Assembly (NCBI GenBank): GCA_023418095.1
Contig: JAEZDL010000044.1
Coordinates: 1-25,505, forward strand
DNA: 25,505 nucleotides
DNA from: Bacteroidota bacterium
GTDB taxonomy: Bacteria > Bacteroidota > Bacteroidia > Flavobacteriales_F > PHOS-HE28
Direction of reading: 5' to 3'
Part shown: piece by piece, positions 13,476 to 23,329 of the stretch
Numbering within the stretch: the stretch's first letter is position 1
Layout: each line of letters begins with the position of its first letter
Notes under the pieces: generated by a model
What the model was told of the DNA's origin: nothing
Seen by the model: the letters and a program-made list of their open reading frames with translations, nothing else
The model's database searches: none
Made by a program: the position numbers and the translations under genes

Positions 13476-16400
13476 ATGCATCCTGAACGCTTGAACTTCC
13501 CGCCATACCTGCGGATCGTATGGGCTTTGGGCATGCTCGCGAGTTCGCCCGCCGTTCTGGCCCAATCCGATTGCTCGATCGATATCGGCCCGGATCATGT
13601 GATCTGCCTGGGTGAAAGCGTAACCATCAACGGACCAGCAGGTTACGATAATTACCTCTGGAGCAACGGTGCTACTACGGACAGCATTACTGTCTCCAAC
13701 GCGGGCAATTATTCCGTGCAGGTCTCCTATCCCACGGGCGAACTGGTACAGAATGGGAATTTCAATGGCGGCAATACCGGATTCGGCACTCAATTCAGCT
13801 ATTCACCACAACTCCAGAACGATGGAAATTATTTCATCGGTACGAATGCCGCTGCTTTCCATCCGCAATTCGTGGGCACCGGGAATGGTAATTTCCTGAT
13901 GGTGAATTCAGGTTGGTGGCACGGTGGATTTGAAGCATGGTGCCAAAGCTTTCCCGTGTGTCCTGGCCAATGGTATCAGCTCACGTTCAGGGGAGTTTCA
14001 CTGGCCGATACCGGTTTCCCTACACTCCAATGGTTCGTGAACGATCAGCCTACCTCGGTGGATCATCAGGTTGGACCACAGAACAATTGGCAGTATTTCA
14101 CTACTTGGTGGGAAGCTCCGGCCGGGGTCACCTGGGCTGATTTCTGCATCCGTGTTACTTCGGGAAATGGCGTCGGGAATGATTTCGGCCTGGATGATAT
14201 CTCGATCTCCAGCACGATCACGCTTTCGGATAATGTGAACGTGAACGTAACACCGCTTCCCAGTTTCGACCTGGGCTCGAACGCCACTTTGTGTTCAGGT
14301 GAAACCCTGCTGCTCGATGCAGCGATCCCTGGTGCTTCGTATGTGTGGCAGGATGGCAGTACGAATTCATCGTACCTGGTAACTGCGGCCGGGAATTACA
14401 ACGTAGCGGTCACGGCCAACGGTTGCTCCGCGAGCGACGCGATCAACGTGAGCTACCTGCCCAGGCCACAAGTGGATCTTGGTCCCGACGAAACGATCTG
14501 CGAGGGCGAAAGCGTTCTGCTCGATGTGACCACACCCGGCGGAACCTACGCCTGGCAGGATGGTTCAACCTTGCCAACATTTACGGCTACGACTTCAGGC
14601 AATTATAGTGTCAGTGTTACGGTGAACGGCTGTACTGGATCCGATGACATGAACGTTACCATAAATGCATTGCCGGTTGTCGATCTTGGCCCGGATCGAA
14701 CGCTTTGCGCAGGCGGATCCACCACCTTCGATGTGACGACTCCGAACGCGACGTATCTCTGGAATGATGGGAGCACTGGTCCGACTTTGACCACTGGATC
14801 CGCAGGGAACGTTTCTGTCGAAGTGACAGTGAATGGTTGCACTGCGAGTGATGCAGCCAATGTGATCGTGAACCCGCTTCCCATCGTGAACTTGGGACCG
14901 GATCAAACTGTTTGTCCTGGCGGATCGGTGCCGCTTTCAGCTTCACTTCCCGGCGCGACCTATTTGTGGTCCAACGGATCGACCGCATCTTCGATCACGG
15001 CATTTGCCGGGGATCATTGGGTTGAGGTTACGGTGAACGGTTGCACAACGGCCGATCAGATCTCGATCGATGAATATGTTTTGCCTGATCTGGATCTGGG
15101 TCCGGATGTCGCATTTTGTGAAGGAAGTTCGGCTTCGATCGGTACGGCAGAGATCGGATCATTCCTTTGGAGCACAGGTGGAACCACGAGTTCGATCACG
15201 GTGGACCAACCCGGTACGTATTGGTTGGAACTTACACAGAACGGTTGCGTCATTTCAGATACGATCGAAGTGACGGAAACACCGTTGCCTGTTGTGGATC
15301 TAGGTCCGTCGCAATCGATCTGCCCGGCTGAACAGATCCTGCTCGATGCGACAACACCGGGAGCCAGTTATCTCTGGAATTCAGGCGAAACCACGCCAAC
15401 CATCACGGTGGGGCCCGGCCAACATTCCGTGGATGTGACCGTGAACGGATGCACTGCTTCAGCTTCGATCCTGGTCAATGAATATTCAGTCACTCCAGTA
15501 GATCTTGGCAACGATACGACCCTCTGTCCAGGAGAGACTTTGTTACTGACTTCGAGCCCGATCGGTGCGTCCTATTTGTGGCAGGATGGATCTACCGGAT
15601 CAACGTATATGGTGAATGCCGCAGGAAACTATTCCGTTCAGGTCACCGACGTGAATGATTGCATTTCTTCGGATGCGATCTCCGTGGGCTACGCCGACCC
15701 GACAGCCATCGATCTAGGACCCGATGTGACCATTTGCGAAGGCGATCAGATCGTGCTTGACGCTACCCTGCCTGGCGCGACATTCCTGTGGAACACGGGA
15801 GCGATAACTCCTTCCATCACAGTAGATCAGCAAGGTTCATATGAAGTAACGGTTACACAAGGGAATTGCTCCGTTACCGATCAGATCGATGTAACGGTTA
15901 CGCCTGCTCCAACCGTTTTTCTTGGGAACGATACCACGCTGTGTCCGGGAGAGGTATTGTTGCTTGAAGTCGATCCGTTAGGGAATTCGATCCTTTGGAA
16001 TGATGGGACCACCGGACCGGACCATTCAGTGACCGGGGCCGGAACGTATTCCGTGACCGTGACGAACCCTTCAGGATGTAGCGCAACCGATTCGATCCAA
16101 GTGGCTTATGCTTCACCGGATGCGATCGATCTGGGAAACGACGTGATCCTTTGTGAAGGTGAACAGATCGTGTTGGATGCAACCCTGCCCGGCGCGACCT
16201 ATCTCTGGAACAACGGAACTACAACGGCCACGATCACCGTTTCGGTTTCAGGCACTTATTGGGTGGAGGTCCTTCAGGGGAATTGCAGTACATCCGATAC
16301 GATCGAAGTGAACGTTCAGCCGGTTCCGGCTATCGACCTCGGTGCGGATGTATCGATCTGTGAAGGTGAAGAGCTAATGCTGGATGCATTCTTCCCAAAT

Positions 16401-18686
16401 GCCACGTATTCATGGAGCACCGGTGAAACCACGGCCGCCATTACTGTAAGCCAGACCGGAACTTATTCTGTCACCGCCGATCTGAACGGTTGCACTGCAA
16501 GCGATCAGATCACGATCACCGAGATCGATGTGGCGGAGGTTGATCTCGGTCCGGATCTAATTGCTTGTTCCGATCAACTCCCGACCTTGGATGCGACCCT
16601 TGCTGGAGCCACATATGCCTGGAGCACAGGGGAAACATCGGCGGTGATCCAGCCAGCTTCCAGCGGAACGTATTGGGTTGAGGTTACCGTTGGGAATTGT
16701 TCGGCTACGGACTCGATACTGATCCAGGTGAACCCTTCGCCCGAAGCGGAACTTGGTGAAGATCAATCGCTTTGCACAGGCGATCAGGTCGATTTGAACG
16801 CGGAATGGCCAGGCGCGACCTATACTTGGAACACCGGTGCTACCACAAGTTCGATCACCGTGATAACTTCTGGAACCTTTTCGGTTTCAGTCGATCTGAA
16901 CGGTTGCGTCGCCACCGATGACATCACTCTGCAGTTCAATGATCCACCGGCGATCGATCTGGGAGAAGATGTTTCGTTATGTGCAGGCGAGCAATTGGAC
17001 CTGGATGCAACCTCGGCTGGCGATCATCTTTGGAGCACCGGCGCCACATCCGCTTCCATCAGCGTGAACTCCTCAGGCACATACTGGGTACAGGTGACGC
17101 AGGGTTCCTGCCAGGCTTCCGATACGATCGAGGTGCAGGTGAACGACCCCGGCACCATCGAACTTGGCGAGGATGTGGCGATCTGCGAAGGCGAAAGCGT
17201 GCTGCTCGATGCTTCACTTCCCGGAGCGACCTACCTCTGGGAGAACGGTTCCACCGTAGCGATCCGCGAGATCACAGCGAGCGGAAATTATTCGGTGATC
17301 GCTACCGTTGGAAATTGTGTGGTGAGCGACCAGATCGAGATCACCGTCCATCCCGTTCCGGTGATCGAACTTGGCCCCGATGTCACCATCTGCCCGAACG
17401 AAAGCGTGCAATTCAATGTAACAACGGAAGGAGCGGATTATCTCTGGAACGATGGATCGACCGATGCGGGCCTTATCACAAGTGAGGCCGGAGAAGTGTT
17501 CGTTACGGTTTCGATCGGCGACTGTTCCGCAAGCGATACTGTTCTGGTCACGGTGACGGACGGACCGATCGCCGATCTGGGCGGAGATGCGGTGCTTTGC
17601 GAAGGTTCGACCTTGCAACTGGATGTGTCCCAGCCACAAGCGACCTACCTCTGGGATGATGGAAGCACCGGCCCGCAACGTATGATCACCGATGAAGGCG
17701 TGTATTGGGTGAACATCTTCCGTAACGATTGCGTCGCTTCGGATACCTTGGAAGTGGATCTCTTCGAACCGGCCCTGGTCGACCTTGGCGCCGATCGGCA
17801 GATCTGCCCGGGATCGACCCTGGTGCTCGAGAGCCCGATCCCGAACGCGCAGAACCTTTGGAGCACCGGAGCTTCAGCGGGTTCGATCACCATCGGTGAA
17901 GCAGGCATTTATTGGATCTCCGTGGAATTGGACGGATGCTCGGCGAGCGATACGATCACCGTGGAAATGGTGGACCTTCCCGTTCCCGACCTCGGCGCGG
18001 ACCGTACGATCTGCACCGGTGAGGAAGTGGAACTTTCGATCGAGCCGGGCGCCGCTTCGATCGAATGGTCTACCGGGGAGACATCGGCTTCGATCTTTGT
18101 TGATGAAGGAGGAACCTATTCCGTTACGTTGGAATTGAACGGCTGCGTTGCCATGGATCAGATCGATGTGAACGTTTTGGAACCGATCGCCACCATCGAC
18201 CTTGGTCCTTCACTCACGATCTGTGAAGATGAAGAGATCATTATTGAAGCTGAATTGCCTTTGCCGGCGGATTTCACCTGGAACAATGGAACGATCGGAT
18301 CCTCCATCGTGATCAGCACGCCCGGGGTCTATACGGTTGAAGCCATCGGTAACTGCGTGGATGCGATCGGTTCGATCGTAGTCGTAGAGGGGAACTGCGG
18401 ACCGGCGGTACACGCACCCAACTCCTTTACTCCCAACGGTGATGGCATCAACGATCGATTCAAGGTGATAATTGATGGTGAAGTAACGAATTTCAGGCTG
18501 GAGATCTATGACCGGTGGGGTGAGTTGATCCACAGTTCTACCGATCACCAGGAAGGTTGGGATGGCACCACGAACGGCAGCGAAGCACAGGATGGCGTCT
18601 ATGTCTGGAAGCTTTTCTACCGCAATAGTGGCAATGGAGCGGCCCATCACGAGGATCGGATCGGGCACGTGACCCTACTCCGCTGA
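13476..18686 (+). CDS. Giant Ig-like repeat surface protein, T9SS type B
   Basis: A 1736-residue secreted protein. It has a signal peptide (about residues 1-30, ending VLAQ), one incomplete repeat (IDIGPDHVICLGESV), a jelly-roll-like domain (about 88-255, beginning ELVQNGNF), then 20 tandem repeats of about 69 residues (about 263-1645). The repeat consensus is DLGxDxxICxGExxxLDAxxPGATYLWxxGxTxxxIxVxxxGxYxVxVxxNGCxAxDxI. Nearly every repeat has two cysteines (in xxCxGE and NGC), likely one disulfide each. The last 90 residues (NSFTPNGDGINDRF, IYDRWGELI, GWDGTTNG, GVYVWKLFY) are a gliding-motility-type CHU_C sorting domain, so export is by the T9SS. It is probably an extended adhesin or surface fibre. 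The 3' end overlaps the convergent WG gene by 12 bases. Confidence 0.93.
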   Translation: MHPERLNFPPYLRIVWALGMLASSPAVLAQSDCSIDIGPDHVICLGESVTINGPAGYDNYLWSNGATTDSITVSNAGNYSVQVSYPTGELVQNGNFNGGNTGFGTQFSYSPQLQNDGNYFIGTNAAAFHPQFVGTGNGNFLMVNSGWWHGGFEAWCQSFPVCPGQWYQLTFRGVSLADTGFPTLQWFVNDQPTSVDHQVGPQNNWQYFTTWWEAPAGVTWADFCIRVTSGNGVGNDFGLDDISISSTITLSDNVNVNVTPLPSFDLGSNATLCSGETLLLDAAIPGASYVWQDGSTNSSYLVTAAGNYNVAVTANGCSASDAINVSYLPRPQVDLGPDETICEGESVLLDVTTPGGTYAWQDGSTLPTFTATTSGNYSVSVTVNGCTGSDDMNVTINALPVVDLGPDRTLCAGGSTTFDVTTPNATYLWNDGSTGPTLTTGSAGNVSVEVTVNGCTASDAANVIVNPLPIVNLGPDQTVCPGGSVPLSASLPGATYLWSNGSTASSITAFAGDHWVEVTVNGCTTADQISIDEYVLPDLDLGPDVAFCEGSSASIGTAEIGSFLWSTGGTTSSITVDQPGTYWLELTQNGCVISDTIEVTETPLPVVDLGPSQSICPAEQILLDATTPGASYLWNSGETTPTITVGPGQHSVDVTVNGCTASASILVNEYSVTPVDLGNDTTLCPGETLLLTSSPIGASYLWQDGSTGSTYMVNAAGNYSVQVTDVNDCISSDAISVGYADPTAIDLGPDVTICEGDQIVLDATLPGATFLWNTGAITPSITVDQQGSYEVTVTQGNCSVTDQIDVTVTPAPTVFLGNDTTLCPGEVLLLEVDPLGNSILWNDGTTGPDHSVTGAGTYSVTVTNPSGCSATDSIQVAYASPDAIDLGNDVILCEGEQIVLDATLPGATYLWNNGTTTATITVSVSGTYWVEVLQGNCSTSDTIEVNVQPVPAIDLGADVSICEGEELMLDAFFPNATYSWSTGETTAAITVSQTGTYSVTADLNGCTASDQITITEIDVAEVDLGPDLIACSDQLPTLDATLAGATYAWSTGETSAVIQPASSGTYWVEVTVGNCSATDSILIQVNPSPEAELGEDQSLCTGDQVDLNAEWPGATYTWNTGATTSSITVITSGTFSVSVDLNGCVATDDITLQFNDPPAIDLGEDVSLCAGEQLDLDATSAGDHLWSTGATSASISVNSSGTYWVQVTQGSCQASDTIEVQVNDPGTIELGEDVAICEGESVLLDASLPGATYLWENGSTVAIREITASGNYSVIATVGNCVVSDQIEITVHPVPVIELGPDVTICPNESVQFNVTTEGADYLWNDGSTDAGLITSEAGEVFVTVSIGDCSASDTVLVTVTDGPIADLGGDAVLCEGSTLQLDVSQPQATYLWDDGSTGPQRMITDEGVYWVNIFRNDCVASDTLEVDLFEPALVDLGADRQICPGSTLVLESPIPNAQNLWSTGASAGSITIGEAGIYWISVELDGCSASDTITVEMVDLPVPDLGADRTICTGEEVELSIEPGAASIEWSTGETSASIFVDEGGTYSVTLELNGCVAMDQIDVNVLEPIATIDLGPSLTICEDEEIIIEAELPLPADFTWNNGTIGSSIVISTPGVYTVEAIGNCVDAIGSIVVVEGNCGPAVHAPNSFTPNGDGINDRFKVIIDGEVTNFRLEIYDRWGELIHSSTDHQEGWDGTTNGSEAQDGVYVWKLFYRNSGNGAAHHEDRIGHVTLLR
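14262..18410 (+). repeat. 20 tandem Ig-like coding repeats of about 207 bp
   Basis: These are the repeats inside the giant protein, counted from each DLG-type opening. The DNA units have diverged, with many synonymous and coding changes, so the array is old rather than a fresh expansion. Units 8 and 10 look most alike in protein (both with QIVLDATLPGAT). Confidence 0.85.
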
Positions 18687-20822
18687 TCCGCCGTCTTCTC
18701 CATCGAAGCCTTCCTCCTTCCAGATATATTTACGATCGATGAGCCTCAGATAGGCGAACCGGTCGTTCTGTTCGATCCGTGCGATACCCTTCCGTTCCAT
18801 GGCCACACTTTGGTTGATCGCCGGAAGGATCTCGTTACCGCCTCGATCGAAAAGCCCGGAACCCTGCGCATCCGTTACCACCACATGATCCCATTTCACG
18901 TCGGCCACGTTGCTGAAACGTAGCGGCACCACTTCACGCCCGGTGCTGTCGATAGCACCGAAGATCTCGCCACTGCCCACCCTGGCGATACCATCGATCA
19001 TTTCCCAGGCCTGATCGTACCTGTTATCGAACAAGATCGTTCCATTGCGATCGGCGTAACCCCATTTCGTTCTTTTCCTGAATGGGATCAACGCGCCGGT
19101 TGGCAAGCCGATATCGGCATACTGGCATTGCAGGATCTTTTTACGGCTTGTGTCGATCATGCAGCGCTTGCCGTTCTGTTGAACTTCGGCCAGCCCGTTG
19201 ATCAGATCGCCCCAGTTGGCGGTGCCTTCACCTGCTTCATACTCGAACGGGATCACCGTTTCACCGGACATGTTCACATAACCGGCTTTCCTTCCCTGGA
19301 CCACCAGCGCAAGACCTTCCTTGAATGGACCGATGTGCTTGTATTCCAAGGGCATCAGCATATCACCGAACGGGCTGATCAGGCCGAAAACATCATCCTT
19401 GCGGATCCGGCTCACTTCGTTCTCGAAACCTTCGATCCAGTCATAGAGCGGCGGCACAACAATGTTCCCCTTCGTATCGATCACGCCGAAACCTTCATCG
19501 GTCTCGATCACCGCAAGACCGTTGCGGAACGTTCCGGCGGAATTGAACTGGAACGGGATCTCCACTTCACCCCGATCGTTCACATAACCATACAGGCTAT
19601 CGTTCGCCGCGTACGCGAGCTTCTGGGAGAATTCCCCGATATCACTGAATTTCAACGGGATCACCAGTTCGCCACGCCGATCCACCACGCCGGTCCTTCC
19701 ATCCAGTTCCACCACGCTGGTACCATCGCTCTGCTCCAGGATCTCGTCATACTTTACGGGCACCACCTCCCGGCCCGACCGGTTCACTGTTCCCACCTTT
19801 CCTCCCCTGCTTACCACGGCCTGAGCGCCTTTGAAGGATTCCACCCAATCGTAGATCGCGGGTATGCGTTCGATGCCATCCGTATCGATGAAACCCCAAA
19901 GCGTATCCTGCCGGAACGGGATCAACTCCAGGCTGGCGGTCTTGTAATCATCGGCAAGTTCGGCCACGTACGGATAATCCGGGAATTCGGTCAAGAACCG
20001 GGTAATGGCGTTCACGCTCAGATCGCGTGTATGGATGTCGTAGATATTGCGCCAAGCCTGTTCAACCTTATGATTATCAGGATATTTTTTGATGAACGCG
20101 TAATATTCCTCCACCGATCGGTCGGGGGTGCTCAACTGAAAGATCCGATCCTCGGCATCCTCCACATACGGGCTTTCAGGATGATCCTTCAGGAACTGTA
20201 GATACGCTTCGATCGTGCCTGCCTTGGTACTTTCGCGGTAGATCGCCTCCTGCAACCTCGAACGCGCTTCGTACACCTCGTGCGAATGCGGGTACTTCGC
20301 GATGAACGCTTCGAAAGCGGCCGCCGTGTTCAACTCCCTGGCCTGCTGGAAGGCCAGCTGATCTCGCCGCTGCATGGCCTCTCCTGTTCGCGGGGAATCC
20401 TTGTAGAATTGCAGGTATCGGTCATACCCTTCGATCGAATTCAAGGCGACCGCCTTTTCCCAGGCGCGCTCGAACACATGATCCTTCTGCGCTTCGATCG
20501 ATGCGCCATCAACACCGTACCGCGCCTGGATCTTCTTCCTTCTTTTTTCATCGGCCAAAGTGAAGGCGGCATCCGATCGCATGATGAAGATGTAGGCCGA
20601 ATCGAGATCATGGAAGGGATTGTTGTCGCGGCCGCTGATCACGCTCATGCCGTACCACGCCACTTCGGGATCGCGTTTCGTGTTCTTCAGGAAAAGCTCG
20701 CGGGCAAGGAAATAATTGTGCACCTCCAGCGCTTCGAAGGCCTTCTTCAGATTGGCTGATGCAGGAACAACGATCGTGAACGCCGCGATCATGATCGCAG
20801 CCCTAAGAATGGCCTTTCCCAT
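18675..20822 (-). CDS. WG-repeat protein with TPR-like N-terminus
   Basis: A 715-residue exported protein with a signal peptide (about 1-24, ending PASA). Helical TPR/BamD-like repeats follow (about 25-290; units like AFEAFIAKYPHSHEVYEARSRL, AYLQFLKDHPESPYVEDAEDRI, EYYAFIKKYPDNHKVEQAWRNI). About eleven WG repeats (about 300-690; WGFIDTDGIERIPAIYDWVESF, YGYVNDRGEVEIPFQF, FGVIDTKGNIVVPPLYDWIEGF) form a long beta-rich array. WG repeats are of unknown function but frequent in Bacteroidota. The start is ATG 20820-20822, 7 bases from a perfect TAACTTTG box. A divergent transporter gene starts 53 bases away. The 3' end overlaps the giant repeat gene by 12 bases. Confidence 0.9.
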   Translation of the reverse strand: MGKAILRAAIMIAAFTIVVPASANLKKAFEALEVHNYFLARELFLKNTKRDPEVAWYGMSVISGRDNNPFHDLDSAYIFIMRSDAAFTLADEKRRKKIQARYGVDGASIEAQKDHVFERAWEKAVALNSIEGYDRYLQFYKDSPRTGEAMQRRDQLAFQQARELNTAAAFEAFIAKYPHSHEVYEARSRLQEAIYRESTKAGTIEAYLQFLKDHPESPYVEDAEDRIFQLSTPDRSVEEYYAFIKKYPDNHKVEQAWRNIYDIHTRDLSVNAITRFLTEFPDYPYVAELADDYKTASLELIPFRQDTLWGFIDTDGIERIPAIYDWVESFKGAQAVVSRGGKVGTVNRSGREVVPVKYDEILEQSDGTSVVELDGRTGVVDRRGELVIPLKFSDIGEFSQKLAYAANDSLYGYVNDRGEVEIPFQFNSAGTFRNGLAVIETDEGFGVIDTKGNIVVPPLYDWIEGFENEVSRIRKDDVFGLISPFGDMLMPLEYKHIGPFKEGLALVVQGRKAGYVNMSGETVIPFEYEAGEGTANWGDLINGLAEVQQNGKRCMIDTSRKKILQCQYADIGLPTGALIPFRKRTKWGYADRNGTILFDNRYDQAWEMIDGIARVGSGEIFGAIDSTGREVVPLRFSNVADVKWDHVVVTDAQGSGLFDRGGNEILPAINQSVAMERKGIARIEQNDRFAYLRLIDRKYIWKEEGFDGEDGGSAE

Positions 20823-20829
20823 ACGCCCG

Positions 20830-20837
20830 CAAAGTTA
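20830..20837 (-). promoter_or_regulatory. -7 box of WG-repeat gene
   Basis: The minus strand reads TAACTTTG, a perfect TAnnTTTG, ending 7 bases before the ATG. Only 3 bases separate it from the opposite box at 20841. Confidence 0.6.
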
Positions 20838-20840
20838 GCC

Positions 20841-20848
20841 GACCTTTG
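20841..20848 (+). promoter_or_regulatory. -7-like box of MMPL transporter gene
   Basis: GACCTTTG fits nAnnTTTG and ends 27 bases before ATG 20876. It lies back to back with the box of the WG gene. Confidence 0.45.
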
Positions 20849-20875
20849 CGCCTTGGCTTCACTGCCGCCTTGTAC

Positions 20876-23179
20876 ATGAGCGACCGGATCGAATTGCTGG
20901 AGCGGCTGCTCACACGGCGTAATGCGTACATCACCATCGCGGTACTCTTCGTTCTCACCGTGTTCTTCAGTTTCTCGCTGAGGAACATACGGCTGGACCA
21001 TGATTTCGAAAAGTTCTTCCCGGTGGATGATCCCGAGCTCGATCGGTACAATGCGTTCCGCGAACGGTTCGGCAATGACAATGATCTTCTGCTGATCGCC
21101 GCTTCCAACGAACCTTCCATTTTCGAGGAACGGTTCCTGGTGGGAATGGATTCTCTCGCTGCAGCCGTTCAGCAACATCCCGATGTACTCTCGGCCCTTG
21201 CGCCCACGCGCATTCAGGAACAGCGGATCACGCCGGTCGGGTTCTTCCAGGTCCCGTGGATCCGGATCGACCAGCCGGACATGTTCCCGATCGATTCCGC
21301 CCGCATCTGGCACGATGGCACCTTGATCGGTTCGTTCATCTCTGAAGATGGAAAAGCCCTGCTGATCCTGGTACAGACACTGCCAGGATTGAGCAAAGTG
21401 CGAAGTGACAAGCTGCTCGCCGACGTGGACGCCGCGATCGAAAAGAGCGGGATCACAGGGGTGAAAGTGGCCGGCCGCGTGCACGGGCAATATTGGTACA
21501 TCGAAAAGATGAAGCACGAAATGCTGCTCTTCTTCTCCCTCTCGGTGATCCTGCTTGCGATCTTCCTCGCGATCGGCGCGCGCACCGTGTGGGGCGTGCT
21601 GGTGCCGATCGGCGTGGTGGGCCTCACGGTGCTCTGGCAGGTGGCCTTGATCACGTTGATCGGCAAACCGCTCACCATACTCACCATGCTTCTTCCCACG
21701 ATCCTTTTCGTGGTGGGCATGAGCGATGTGGTGCACATCATGGAACGGTACATCGGTGCGCTGCGGAACGGCCACACGAAGAGCCGCGCACTCGCGATCG
21801 CGTACTACGAGATCGGGCTGGCCACTTTCCTTACTTCACTTACAACAGCGATCGGTTTCGCCACGCTCGTTACCAGCGGGATCGTGCCGATCAAGGAATT
21901 CGGGCTGTACACTGCAATGGGCGTAGTGCTGGCGTTCATCCTTGCGTTCACTTTTTTGCCGGCAGTGCTCATTCTTGCCCCCATCCCAGCACAGGCCGAT
22001 CGGCCCGAAAGGTCCGGGATATGGTATCCTTTGCTTCACTCGCTGTTCAGCAAGGTTATCCGTCAGCGACGAAGGATCCCGATCGTTTTCGGGTCGATCA
22101 TCCTTCTCTGCGGAACATTGATGTTGCAGTTGAAAGTGGACAACCAGTTGCTCGAGGATTGGGCGGAGGATGATCCGCAGAAGCAGGCCTATTATTGGTT
22201 CGAGGAACATTTCGGCGGAGCACGGCCTTTTGAGCTGGAGATCACCGTGAAGGACACGGCCGCCACGATATGGGATGAACAGATCCTGGCCGATCTGGTG
22301 GAATTGCAAGATCATCTGGAAAGCGAACATCGAATACGCGCGATCAATTCACCGGTGACCGTGCTGCGTTCGGTGAACAAGGCCTTCAATGGTGGCGACC
22401 CGGAATTCAATGCGATACCTGAAGATCAGTTGGAGATCGACAGACTGGTGCGCAGGATGAATTCGCTACCGATCGGAAAGATGTTAAGGACCATCGTATC
22501 GCCCGATGGAAGGAACGCACGGATCAGCGGACGCATGAAGGACGAAGGCGGCTACATACACCGGCAACGCAATGCAGAGCTCGATCGGTTCATCGCAGGG
22601 AAGATCGATACCGATCGGATAGCGATCGCACAGACAGGCATGGCCTACCTGATCGATCGGAACAACGAGCATTTGAGCGATCAATTGATAGGAGGCCTTT
22701 CCATCGCACTCCTGCTGATCGCATTGATCATGGGGATGGTTTTCCGGAACTGGCGGATGACATTGATCGCATTGATCACCAATTTCATCCCACTGGTGTT
22801 CATCGCCGGCTTCATGGCGATCGCAGGGATCGATATCAAAGTGAGCACCGCGATCATCTTCACCATCGCCTTCGGCATCGCCGTGGACGACACGATCCAC
22901 CTGCTCGGCAAATTGCGGATCGAACTCGCGAAAGGCAAAAGCCTGCATTACGCGATGAAACGATCGTACCTCTCTACGGGAAAGGCGTTGATCACCACGA
23001 GCCTGATGCTCTTCGCCGGATTCATTTCGCTTCTGTTCTCGGACCTGGCGAGCGTATACTACATGGGGCTGCTCGTAACGCTCACGCTCTTCATGGCGCT
23101 GATCTCCGATCTGGTGCTTTTGCCCGTGCTCTTGCTGAAATGGTTACCTTCCACCTTCACTGCACGCAACGAACGATAG
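20876..23179 (+). CDS. MMPL/RND superfamily transporter
   Basis: An integral membrane protein of 767 residues with the duplicated RND layout. TM1 (about 19-38) is followed by a large extracytoplasmic loop opening with DFEKFFPVDDPELDRY, then five more helices (about 205-370) containing GMSDVVHIMERY, then a second helix and loop (from about 390), and a last helix block with AFGIAVDDTIHLLGKLR. The aspartate motifs in the fourth helix of each half are the proton-relay signature of the family. Such proteins export lipids, hopanoids or other hydrophobic compounds; the cargo is not evident. ATG 20876 is chosen over TTG 20846 because MSDRIELLERLL leads directly to TM1 and because the TTG would lie inside the -7 box. 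Confidence 0.92.
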   Translation: MSDRIELLERLLTRRNAYITIAVLFVLTVFFSFSLRNIRLDHDFEKFFPVDDPELDRYNAFRERFGNDNDLLLIAASNEPSIFEERFLVGMDSLAAAVQQHPDVLSALAPTRIQEQRITPVGFFQVPWIRIDQPDMFPIDSARIWHDGTLIGSFISEDGKALLILVQTLPGLSKVRSDKLLADVDAAIEKSGITGVKVAGRVHGQYWYIEKMKHEMLLFFSLSVILLAIFLAIGARTVWGVLVPIGVVGLTVLWQVALITLIGKPLTILTMLLPTILFVVGMSDVVHIMERYIGALRNGHTKSRALAIAYYEIGLATFLTSLTTAIGFATLVTSGIVPIKEFGLYTAMGVVLAFILAFTFLPAVLILAPIPAQADRPERSGIWYPLLHSLFSKVIRQRRRIPIVFGSIILLCGTLMLQLKVDNQLLEDWAEDDPQKQAYYWFEEHFGGARPFELEITVKDTAATIWDEQILADLVELQDHLESEHRIRAINSPVTVLRSVNKAFNGGDPEFNAIPEDQLEIDRLVRRMNSLPIGKMLRTIVSPDGRNARISGRMKDEGGYIHRQRNAELDRFIAGKIDTDRIAIAQTGMAYLIDRNNEHLSDQLIGGLSIALLLIALIMGMVFRNWRMTLIALITNFIPLVFIAGFMAIAGIDIKVSTAIIFTIAFGIAVDDTIHLLGKLRIELAKGKSLHYAMKRSYLSTGKALITTSLMLFAGFISLLFSDLASVYYMGLLVTLTLFMALISDLVLLPVLLLKWLPSTFTARNER

Positions 23180-23185
23180 ATCCAC

Positions 23186-23329
23186 ATGGAAACAATGCGT
23201 TACGTATGGCCGCTGCTCATGGTGATCGCGCTGATCGCCACGGCCATGATCCTCAAGAACCGGACGGAAAGTGACAAACGGCGCAAGAAGGGTCTGAAAC
23301 AGCACCCGCGCCCGAAGCAGGTCAGTTGA
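23186..23329 (+). CDS. Small membrane protein, 47 residues
   Basis: ATG 23186 opens a 47-residue frame: METMRYVWPLLMVIALIATAMIL is a single hydrophobic helix, followed by a strongly basic tail (KNRTESDKRRKKGLKQHPRPK). It starts 6 bases after the stop of the MMPL gene, same strand, so it is probably translated from the same message and may be a small partner of the transporter. The TGA stop overlaps the end of the convergent TPR gene by 8 bases. No known family recognised. The start could also be the ATG at 23195. Confidence 0.55.
   Translation: METMRYVWPLLMVIALIATAMILKNRTESDKRRKKGLKQHPRPKQVS

Noticed and set aside
14262..18410. Tandem array considered as CRISPR or satellite DNA
   Set aside because: The units are in-frame, about 207 bases, diverged in DNA and conserved in protein; they are coding repeats.
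19128..20201. 357-codon plus-strand frame
   Set aside because: It runs antisense through the WG and TPR repeats; its repetitive His/Asp/Arg composition mirrors the real gene.
20789..21775. 328-codon minus-strand frame
   Set aside because: It is antisense to the MMPL transporter and spans its promoter; low-complexity His/Glu/Arg content.
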